Shown: piece after piece, positions 1 through 5,269 of the stretch
Layout: each line of letters begins with the position of its first letter
How positions within the stretch are numbered: the stretch's first letter is position 1
Translations under genes and position numbers: made by a program
NCBI GenBank assembly: GCA_028292785.1
Contig: JAQGLQ010000509.1
Span: 1-5,269, forward strand
DNA: 5,269 nucleotides
Reading direction: 5' to 3'
DNA from: Noviherbaspirillum sp.
Lineage (GTDB): Bacteria; Pseudomonadota; Gammaproteobacteria; Burkholderiales; Burkholderiaceae
Notes under the pieces: generated by a model
Told to the model about the DNA's origin: nothing
What the model saw: the letters and a program-made list of their open reading frames with translations, nothing else
The model's database searches: none

Positions 1-1
1 G

Positions 2-316
2 TTCAATATGACTGGCACGCTGTCCGACCTCGATCCGCCCAACGGCTATACGATCCGTGGCGAAGGCAAGGGCGGCGTGGCCGGATTCGCGAAAGGCGGC
101 GCGAACGTACGTCTGGAGGACGACGGCGATGCGACGCTTCTGAGCTATGACGTCAAAGCCGACGTAGGCGGCAAGTTCGCGCAGCTGGGCGCGCGGTTGA
201 TCAATTCCACCGCGATGAAGTTTTCATCGGATTTCTTTGGCAATTTCAGTCGCGCGGTGAGCGGCGAACAGGCCGAATCAATTGCAGCGAAGGATACCGG
301 GACTCCGGCAAGCTGA
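2..316 (+). CDS. CoxG-like SRPBCC family protein, C-terminal part (5' end outside window)
   Basis: This frame is open from the left edge and ends at TGA 314-316, so the gene begins before the window; the first ATG, at position 8, is probably internal. The visible 104 residues resemble the second half of the CoxG / carbon monoxide dehydrogenase subunit G family (SRPBCC, helix-grip fold). They show a PPNGY segment, a glycine-rich GEGKGG...GFAKGGA stretch, a beta strand with TLLSYDV, then ADVGGKFAQLGARLI leading into the C-terminal helix with FFGNF. Family members of this type are about 150-200 residues long. CoxG proper helps membrane recruitment or maturation of molybdenum CO dehydrogenase, but many homologues sit away from cox genes and have no known role. 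No cox gene is visible here, so the role is open. The gene is convergent with prsR, with 3 bp between the stops. The last 17 or so residues, after VSGEQ, are a poorly conserved polar tail. Confidence 0.8.
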   Translation, partial: FNMTGTLSDLDPPNGYTIRGEGKGGVAGFAKGGANVRLEDDGDATLLSYDVKADVGGKFAQLGARLINSTAMKFSSDFFGNFSRAVSGEQAESIAAKDTGTPAS

Positions 317-319
317 CGT

Positions 320-1681
320 CTATTTGATGCCGTGCCGCTCCATCAGGTCGTACATCGTGGGGCGGCTGATACCGAGCATTTCCGCCGCCTTGGCGATGTT
401 GCCGTCGACTCTCGCCAGCGCCTTGACGACAGCCTTGTATCCCGCTTCGTCACGGATCTGGCGGAGGTTGATCGGATCGATTGCGTCGCCGGACATGGAA
501 TCCACTGCGAGACCGAGGTCCTCGACCGAGATCTGCGGTCCATCGGCCATGATGACTGCACGCTTGATGCAATTCTCCATTTCACGCACGTTGCCCGGCC
601 AGTTATGACTTTCGATCAGTGCCAGCGCCTGCGGACTGAAGCTGAGCGATGAGCGGCCCTCTTTGGCGCTGAACTTGTTCTTGAAATGGTGTGCCAGCAG
701 CGCCGCGTCGCCTACCCGATCCGCGAGTGGCGGAATCGTGACCACGATCTCGCTCAAGCGGTAATACAAGTCTTCCCTGAACTGTCCCGCGCTGGCGAGT
801 TCCTTCAGGTTGCGGTGAGTCGCGCAGACGATGCGCACATCAACCGGAATTTCCTTGTGCCCGCCAATCCGTTCAACCACCCTCTCCTGTAAAAAGCGCA
901 GCAGCTTCGCCTGCAAGGACATCGGGAGGTCGCCTACTTCATCGAGGAAAAATGTCCCCTCGTTGGCGAGTTCGATCTTGCCAAGGGTTTGCTTGACAGC
1001 GCCGGTGAACGAACCCCTCTCATAGCCGAACAATTCGCTCTCGAGCAGATTCTCGGGTATCGCCGCACAGTTGATCGCCATAAAACGCTTGTCGTGGCGC
1101 GGGCTCAGCTGATGCACCGCGCGCGCCAGCAGTTCCTTGCCGGTGCCGGATTCCCCGAGCAGCATGACGGTGGCCGATGAAGGCGCCACTTTCTCGACGT
1201 TGCGACATACCTTCAGCATGCCCGGATCGCGCGTGATGATGCCTGCCATCGGCGACGCATCGGCGGTCTGCTGCAGGCGCCGGTTTTCCTGCTGAAGCGC
1301 ATGCACGAAAAAAGCACGCTGGACCACCAGCGCCAGCATTTGCTGGTCGGAGGGCTTCTGATGAAAGTCGTAGGCGCCCATCGCGATGGCTTTGACGGCA
1401 TTGCCGCGATCCTGATTCCCGGTAAGCACAATCACTTTGGTCTCGGGCGCCAGCGCCAGAATCTGTTGCAGTGTCGCCAGTCCTTCAGTCGCGCCATCCG
1501 GGTCAGGCGGAAGGCCGAGGTCCATCGTCACCACCGCAGGTTCATGGCGCCGAATTTGCGCAAGCGCGCTTTCACGGTCGCCTGCCACCAGCACTTCGTA
1601 GCCGTCGAAGCTCCACCGCAATTGCTTCTGCAGGCCCACGTCGTCTTCAATTATCAGAAGCTTCTGTTTATCTTCGTTCAC
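320..1681 (-). CDS. prsR: PrsR, PEP-CTERM-box sigma-54-dependent response regulator
   Basis: NtrC-type activator, partner of PrsK; the family (TIGR02915 type) controls PEP-CTERM/exosortase-linked genes with RpoN. Numbered from the GTG at 1681 (453 aa), the receiver domain is about 5-120, with acidic pocket E12-D13-D14, phosphorylation site D54 (MDLGLPP), T87 and K109. The AAA+ domain is about 143-375: Walker A GESGTGK 176-182, sigma-54 contact loop GSFTGA 223-228, Walker B FFLDEV with D247-E248, and the arginine-finger region REDLYYRL at 302-309. A Fis-type helix-turn-helix ends the protein (GNIAKAAEMLGISRPTMYDL). The open frame reaches a GTG at 1708 (462 aa), where GTG overlaps the prsK TGA. 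I prefer 1681 because AAAGGAAA lies about 6 nt upstream, the protein then starts six residues before the first receiver strand as usual, and the phosphosite falls at 54 as in NtrC. The contact loop has Ser where Ala is usual. The stop is TAG at 322-320. Confidence 0.95.
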   Translation of the reverse strand: MNEDKQKLLIIEDDVGLQKQLRWSFDGYEVLVAGDRESALAQIRRHEPAVVTMDLGLPPDPDGATEGLATLQQILALAPETKVIVLTGNQDRGNAVKAIAMGAYDFHQKPSDQQMLALVVQRAFFVHALQQENRRLQQTADASPMAGIITRDPGMLKVCRNVEKVAPSSATVMLLGESGTGKELLARAVHQLSPRHDKRFMAINCAAIPENLLESELFGYERGSFTGAVKQTLGKIELANEGTFFLDEVGDLPMSLQAKLLRFLQERVVERIGGHKEIPVDVRIVCATHRNLKELASAGQFREDLYYRLSEIVVTIPPLADRVGDAALLAHHFKNKFSAKEGRSSLSFSPQALALIESHNWPGNVREMENCIKRAVIMADGPQISVEDLGLAVDSMSGDAIDPINLRQIRDEAGYKAVVKALARVDGNIAKAAEMLGISRPTMYDLMERHGIK

Positions 1682-1685
1682 GGAA

Positions 1686-1693
1686 TTTCCTTT
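1686..1693 (-). promoter_or_regulatory. Shine-Dalgarno deciding the prsR start
   Basis: The minus strand reads AAAGGAAA here, about 6 nt before GTG 1681-1679. The competing GTG at 1708 has only a weak GACGG upstream, inside the end of prsK. With the 1681 start, the prsK-prsR gap is 23 nt, close to the 20 nt gap between the glycosyltransferase and prsK. Confidence 0.6.
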
Positions 1694-1704
1694 GCCGCGG
1701 GTCG

Positions 1705-3786
1705 TCACGCGGCCGTCAAAAGTGAATGCGCGCCATGCTTATGGAGCGGCAATGTTAGCTTGAACGTCGTGCCGACCGATGGCCGGCTGCTCACTTCCAC
1801 AGTACCGCCGAGTTCATGCACGTACTCGCGGGTCTCGAACACGCCGATCCCCATTCCTGCCGACTTGGTCGACTCGAACGGTTTGAACAGGCGTTCGCGA
1901 ATGAATTCCTCGCTCATCCCCTGTCCGGTGTCGCTGATTTCGATAACGGCCGATTCGGCTTCTTTCATGAGTCGCAGCGTGACCTGGCCGTCCCTGCCCG
2001 TCGCTTCTATCGCATTTTGGACCAGATGCCCGATCACCCGTTCCAGACGGGCGGAATTCGCGAAGACGACCAATCCCTTGTCACCACTATGCAGCACCGG
2101 CTTCGGCGTGAAGGCCAGCTTGGATGCGACGACCTGAGCCAGCAATTGATCGAGCTGCAGAGGAGCAGGCGCGTCGACGGAAATGCCGCGCGCGAGTTTA
2201 TGCAGCAACAGCTTCATTTTCTCAACCGAGTGATCCACCGTCTCCAGCATATCCTGCTGAAACTCCGGACTATCCTTGTGCCTTTCCGCATTGGACATCA
2301 TGAGCGAGAGCTGGGACACGAGATTTTTAAGGTCGTGGACGACGAAGGTAGACATCCGGTTGAACGATTCGAACTGACGGGCAACCATCAGCGCATTGGC
2401 AGACTCACTCTGGGCGAGATAGCTGCCCGCCTGACTTCCGGCGATCTTGAGCAGGTCGAGCACCTCCCAGTTCAGCTGCAATGCGCTGCGAGCCTTCGCC
2501 AGAACCACAAAGCCGAACAGTCGACCATGTACGATCAGCGGAACCACGAGCCACGCCTTCGGCAACCCGTCGAGCCAGGACGGAATGACCAGATCATCAT
2601 ATTTTTTGGGGTTCGATTTGCATTCCCGGATGTCTATCACCCATTGCCGTCGTTCCAGGAATTCGCAAAGGGCGCTGTTCGCAGGTTCCACTTCGGTCGA
2701 CAAGTACATGTTCCAGTGGCCGGCCGGTTCGCAATTGCCCGATTCACGCCGGATCCATAGCGCGCCGCCGGGACTTTCGACCAGCTCGGCTACGGCCTGT
2801 ACCGTGCGCTCGCCGAGGCCCGGTCCGCTTTCCGACAACATACGGGTCAGACGTATCCACTCTTCCCGGTAGTCGTAGTTGTAAGCATAAAAATGCTTGC
2901 TGATGAATACCTTTAGCCACGAGCGAAACGTCCCGGAGAACATCACCGCCGCGAGCAGGATGACCGCACCGAACAGAAACGCCACCTGCATGACGATACC
3001 CCAGCTGCCGCCGAAGAAACGCAGATAGTAGCCGGCGCCAGCCATGGTGAGCAGGTAGATGGCGGCGCCAAACAGAGCCGCGGAGTGAAACAGCAAGCGA
3101 CGGGACATGGCGATCGAGGATTGCCACTGCCGGCTGCGCGAGGCCGACATTGCGATCAGGGGAGCGATCAGCGCGTTGACCAGTCCGCGCGCGGCCCAAA
3201 TATCGAGATTGATGCTGCTGAACAGCATTGCATCGCTATACAAATAAAAATCGTAAGCGAACGAGCCGCCAATCCCAAGACAGGCAAATTTGATGCCCCA
3301 GCGTTGCTGAGGTGTCGCGTTCCTGAACAAATGCTCTACCAGGAGCATGCCAAGGACAGCTACCGCCATGCCACCCATCGCGCCGCTCTTGAGCCGCAAC
3401 GTGCCGGGCGTGTCCGCCTCAGTCGAATATGAATAGATTATTACGGCAAGCAATACGGTAAAAAGGCCGCCGACGAGCAGCAACGACGACTTCGCGCTGA
3501 ATCGTGCATTACTTGTTGTCTTCTCGAAGTGTCCAAGCAGAGAAAGCAGGAAAATGCACCATCCTGCGTCGCGGAAAAGCTCGAGCAGCGCTACCGGGAG
3601 TGAGAAAAAATTTCCGATCGAAGCTTGATATCCAGTTGCGGCGGACCACATAGCCGTGCCAAGGCAGGCGATGGTCAGTCCTGCGCTGTGAGGCCTGCCG
3701 CGCCAGATTGTCAGCATCAGCACCGACAAGACAATAAACGCCAGTGCCGCTGTGAGATAGGACGGTACCGCGATACTGGTCAGCAT
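1705..3786 (-). CDS. prsK: PrsK, XrtA/PEP-CTERM system membrane sensor histidine kinase
   Basis: Inner-membrane histidine kinase of 693 aa, close to full length for the PEP-CTERM-associated kinase family (TIGR02916 type), predicted to phosphorylate PrsR. The first 290 or so residues are a multi-pass membrane domain, with hydrophobic segments near 8-28, 36-52, 62-86, 101-120, 136-152, 164-182, 198-214, 231-250 and 262-283. It is followed by a juxtamembrane KHFYAYNYDYREEW stretch (297-310) that resembles a family signature. A GAF-like domain spans about 320-460. The kinase core has H-box FVVHDLKN with H484, N-box HLVQNAIEAT with N591, G1 box DTGQG 619-623, F-box LFKPFEST 633-640 and G2 box GMGIGV 644-649. 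All catalytic motifs are intact, so it should be active. The signal is unknown. The ATG at 3786 follows the glycosyltransferase stop by 20 nt, and the prsK TGA (1707-1705) lies just before prsR, which fits cotranscription. Confidence 0.95.
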   Translation of the reverse strand: MLTSIAVPSYLTAALAFIVLSVLMLTIWRGRPHSAGLTIACLGTAMWSAATGYQASIGNFFSLPVALLELFRDAGWCIFLLSLLGHFEKTTSNARFSAKSSLLLVGGLFTVLLAVIIYSYSTEADTPGTLRLKSGAMGGMAVAVLGMLLVEHLFRNATPQQRWGIKFACLGIGGSFAYDFYLYSDAMLFSSINLDIWAARGLVNALIAPLIAMSASRSRQWQSSIAMSRRLLFHSAALFGAAIYLLTMAGAGYYLRFFGGSWGIVMQVAFLFGAVILLAAVMFSGTFRSWLKVFISKHFYAYNYDYREEWIRLTRMLSESGPGLGERTVQAVAELVESPGGALWIRRESGNCEPAGHWNMYLSTEVEPANSALCEFLERRQWVIDIRECKSNPKKYDDLVIPSWLDGLPKAWLVVPLIVHGRLFGFVVLAKARSALQLNWEVLDLLKIAGSQAGSYLAQSESANALMVARQFESFNRMSTFVVHDLKNLVSQLSLMMSNAERHKDSPEFQQDMLETVDHSVEKMKLLLHKLARGISVDAPAPLQLDQLLAQVVASKLAFTPKPVLHSGDKGLVVFANSARLERVIGHLVQNAIEATGRDGQVTLRLMKEAESAVIEISDTGQGMSEEFIRERLFKPFESTKSAGMGIGVFETREYVHELGGTVEVSSRPSVGTTFKLTLPLHKHGAHSLLTAA

Positions 3787-3797
3787 TTGAGTCTATA

Positions 3798-3803
3798 TCC
3801 TCT
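3798..3803 (-). promoter_or_regulatory. ribosome-binding site of prsK
   Basis: The minus strand reads AGAGGA 11 nt before ATG 3786, a little farther than ideal. It sits in the 20-bp gap directly after the glycosyltransferase TGA (3809-3807). That leaves no room for a separate promoter and terminator and supports one transcript. Confidence 0.5.
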
Positions 3804-3806
3804 GCC

Positions 3807-5204
3807 TCATCGTGCGCCCTTCCCGAGCAACACCACTTGTATCGTGTCGAGCAATATGAGCAGGTCAAGAAAGAGACTATTGTTTTTTACGTAATACAAA
3901 TCGTACTGAAGCTTCTGCACGGCATCCTCCACGGACGCGCCGTATGCGTAGCGCACTTGCGCCATGCCGGTAATGCCCGGCTTGATGCTATGTCTGACGT
4001 CATAGAAAGGAATGTCCTCGCACAGCTTTTTGACGAAATACGGTCGTTCTGGACGCGGACCGACGAAACTCATTTCGCCTTTAAGTACATTAAGAATTTG
4101 CGGGAGTTCGTCAATCCGCAATTTTCGAATGATTGCTCCAACCTTGGTAGTGCGTGGGTCGTTCTTCGTTGCCCATTGCGGCGTTCCCGGCTTCTCGGCA
4201 TTGCAACCCATGCTGCGAAACTTCAGCACGTTGTAAAGCGTTCCATGTTTACCGACACGCTGCTGCGCATAGAAAACAGGCCCCCTGTCTTCAAGATAAA
4301 TGGCCAGTGACGTAATCAGCATGATCGGTAACGCGATAATGAAAAGTGCGAGACTCGCCAGCAAATCAAATGTGCGCTTGCAAAAAGCACGCAAAAAACT
4401 TTGGTCGAAGCCACTACCAAACACCAGGAAGCTTGGTTGCAAGGAGTCGACCCTGATCTGGCAAGCTTCGCGTTCGAAGAATGCCGCCGAGTCGGTGACC
4501 TGGATCCCCGCCAGTTTGCATTCGAGCAGTTGCTGAATAGGGAAACTGCCGCCGCGCCGATTCTGGACCGATACGACGATCTCATTTGCGTGGTATTTCA
4601 GCGCGGTCGCCAGCAATGAATCGCTATGCGGCAGGATCGCCGTCGCGGGAACACAGCGCTCTTCGGAGGGAAGCGAGATATAACCGACAACCGTATGACG
4701 GTTGGTGGTCGACTTGCTCAACGCAAGCTGCCCGCAGTCGTTTGCCAGCGTGCCGCTACCGAGGAAAATGATGCGGGACTCCAGAAAACTGTAATTGGAG
4801 GATTTGTAGTAAACGATGCGTACGAGTACGATGCCGCAGGCGGCAAAGGTAAACATCAAGGCAAGAACCGACCCGCCGAAATGGAACTCCGGCATCAAGT
4901 AAAAGATGATGGTCGCCGCGCAAAAGCCCACCGCAAACGAGGGCATGACACGCAGAATAATGTCCTTCACCCCCTCCTTCATGGTTGTCTGGTACATCCC
5001 GAGCGCGCTCATGCTTAATGCGAGCACTGCTGTAAATGCGCATGCCGGAACAAAGAAATCTTTCAGTTGCCCCGCTAGTGATTCATTGCCATTTTGAACC
5101 TGCAGTTGTGCAGCAAGATAAACCGACGCCATCAGAATGAGGACTTCCGCAACAAACAGGAAAGACACTCGTTTCGATACGTAATGATTCGCAATGCGTG
5201 ACAT
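3807..5204 (-). CDS. XrtA/PEP-CTERM system glycosyltransferase (EpsB-type polyprenyl phosphoglycosyl transferase)
   Basis: Membrane enzyme of 465 aa that should transfer a sugar 1-phosphate from a nucleotide sugar to undecaprenyl phosphate, starting the exopolysaccharide repeat unit. Four N-terminal membrane segments lie near 14-34, 49-70, 83-104 and 110-132. A Rossmann-like domain follows (FLGSGTLA at 147-154, EIVVSVQNRRGG 208-219, FFEREACQIRVDSLQPSFLVFGSGF 242-266), a region typical of TIGR03013-type proteins. The C-terminal bacterial sugar transferase domain (about 275-465) has a membrane helix at 279-303, then GPVFYAQQRVGKHG, LYNVLKFRSM, the RIDELPQILNVLKGEMSFVGPRPERP block (363-388; the D365-E366 pair matches the catalytic Asp-Glu of small phosphoglycosyl transferases) and IKPGITGMAQVRYAYG (407-422). 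ATG 5204 has GGAG 6 nt upstream. It is the first gene of the apparent operon with prsK and prsR. The sugar cannot be read from sequence. The symbol epsB is used for unrelated proteins elsewhere, so none is given. Confidence 0.94.
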   Translation of the reverse strand: MSRIANHYVSKRVSFLFVAEVLILMASVYLAAQLQVQNGNESLAGQLKDFFVPACAFTAVLALSMSALGMYQTTMKEGVKDIILRVMPSFAVGFCAATIIFYLMPEFHFGGSVLALMFTFAACGIVLVRIVYYKSSNYSFLESRIIFLGSGTLANDCGQLALSKSTTNRHTVVGYISLPSEERCVPATAILPHSDSLLATALKYHANEIVVSVQNRRGGSFPIQQLLECKLAGIQVTDSAAFFEREACQIRVDSLQPSFLVFGSGFDQSFLRAFCKRTFDLLASLALFIIALPIMLITSLAIYLEDRGPVFYAQQRVGKHGTLYNVLKFRSMGCNAEKPGTPQWATKNDPRTTKVGAIIRKLRIDELPQILNVLKGEMSFVGPRPERPYFVKKLCEDIPFYDVRHSIKPGITGMAQVRYAYGASVEDAVQKLQYDLYYVKNNSLFLDLLILLDTIQVVLLGKGAR

Positions 5205-5210
5205 TTGGGT

Positions 5211-5214
5211 CTCC
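5211..5214 (-). promoter_or_regulatory. Shine-Dalgarno of the glycosyltransferase gene
   Basis: The minus strand reads GGAG, 6 nt before ATG 5204. This supports that start over later in-frame ATGs, which would remove the first membrane segment. Confidence 0.6.
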
Positions 5215-5222
5215 GGACGCTA

Positions 5223-5238
5223 AGCGATAGTTGTTCCA
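5223..5238 (-). promoter_or_regulatory. candidate sigma-54 (-24/-12) promoter upstream of the operon
   Basis: The minus strand reads TGGAACAACTATCGCT. Against the sigma-54 consensus TGGCACG-N4-TTGCW it keeps TGG, AC, the first T, GC and the final T. The invariant GG (5237-5236) and GC (5225-5224) are exactly 10 nt apart. An RpoN site is plausible because the operon encodes the sigma-54 activator PrsR. Against it, transcription would start near 5212, leaving a leader of about 8 nt that cuts into the GGAG Shine-Dalgarno. It may therefore be a chance match, or the real promoter may lie at or beyond the right edge. Confidence 0.4.
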
Positions 5239-5247
5239 CTGAAATAT

Positions 5248-5262
5248 GTAACTGGAGGTTAC
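5248..5262. repeat. short perfect inverted repeat, possible operator
   Basis: GTAAC-TGGAG-GTTAC: 5-bp perfect arms around a 5-bp centre, in the only upstream region of the window, starting 10 bp upstream of the sigma-54-like element. The arms and spacing would suit a dimeric DNA-binding protein, but a 5-bp arm is short enough to occur by chance. Confidence 0.3.
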
Positions 5263-5269
5263 TACAAAA

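Noticed and set aside
13..27. TGGCACG on the + strand, a perfect match to the -24 half of a sigma-54 promoter
   Set aside because: The position 10 nt after GG reads GA rather than GC, the -12 half does not match, and it lies inside the CoxG-like coding region.
297..308. CCGG-GACT-CCGG hairpin near the end of the CoxG-like gene
   Set aside because: The stem is only 4 bp, lies in coding sequence and has no following T-run, so it does not look like a terminator.
325..345. TGATG...CATCA stem at the 3' end of prsR
   Set aside because: It has 5-bp arms with an 11-nt loop, encodes conserved C-terminal PrsR residues and lacks a T-run.
1301..2760. Long + strand open frames (1301-2137, 278 codons; 1816-2760, 314 codons) opposite prsR and prsK
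   Set aside because: They lie wholly antisense to two well-conserved genes with intact domains. Their translations are rich in Arg, His and Pro without a recognisable fold, as expected for frames opposite GC-rich coding DNA.
5241..5269. Sigma-70 promoter on the minus strand (TTGTAG and CATATT)
   Set aside because: The spacing is about 13 nt, too short. A -10 at this AT-rich stretch would need a -35 beyond the window edge, so it cannot be judged here, although it would give a more normal leader than the sigma-54-like site.
1..5269. A previously undescribed system
   Set aside because: All three complete genes fit known XrtA/PEP-CTERM-associated families with intact motifs and expected lengths. 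No unexplained gene, array or repeat remains.

Overview
The window carries four protein-coding genes and almost no non-coding DNA. One is the 3' end of a CoxG-like (SRPBCC superfamily) gene on the + strand. The other three lie on the - strand and look like one operon. In transcription order (right to left) they are an EpsB-type polysaccharide-priming glycosyltransferase (5204..3807), the membrane histidine kinase PrsK (3786..1705) and the sigma-54-activating response regulator PrsR (about 1681..320). No tRNA, rRNA, mobile element, CRISPR array or long repeat was seen.

The organism is probably a Gram-negative proteobacterium, most likely a betaproteobacterium. The three operon genes belong to families that travel with the XrtA (EpsH) exosortase / PEP-CTERM protein-sorting system, which is common in floc- and biofilm-forming beta- and gammaproteobacteria. 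Coding GC is moderately high and appears lower towards the glycosyltransferase end. Taxonomy below class level is not supported by this window.

Layout: 1-316 is the CoxG-like C-terminal region. Only 3 bp (317-319) separate its stop from the stop of the convergent prsR. At 320-1708 is prsR, whose start is either a GTG at 1708 overlapping the prsK stop or, better supported, a GTG at 1681 with its own Shine-Dalgarno. At 1705-3786 is prsK. A 20-bp gap (3787-3806) holds the prsK ribosome-binding site. At 3807-5204 is the glycosyltransferase. The last 65 bp (5205-5269) form an upstream region with a Shine-Dalgarno, a sigma-54-like -24/-12 element (GG-N10-GC) and a perfect 5-bp inverted repeat.

How the genes work together (known family roles plus inference): the glycosyltransferase should load the first sugar phosphate onto undecaprenyl phosphate at the inner membrane to start an exopolysaccharide repeat unit. 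PrsK should sense an unknown envelope or membrane signal and phosphorylate PrsR. PrsR, with RpoN, should activate PEP-CTERM protein genes and perhaps exopolysaccharide genes. The sigma-54-like element just upstream of the operon raises the possibility that PrsR also regulates its own operon. The exosortase, the PEP-CTERM substrates and the rest of the polysaccharide genes are not in the window. This is therefore the regulatory and priming end of a known but incompletely characterised system, not an evidently new one.
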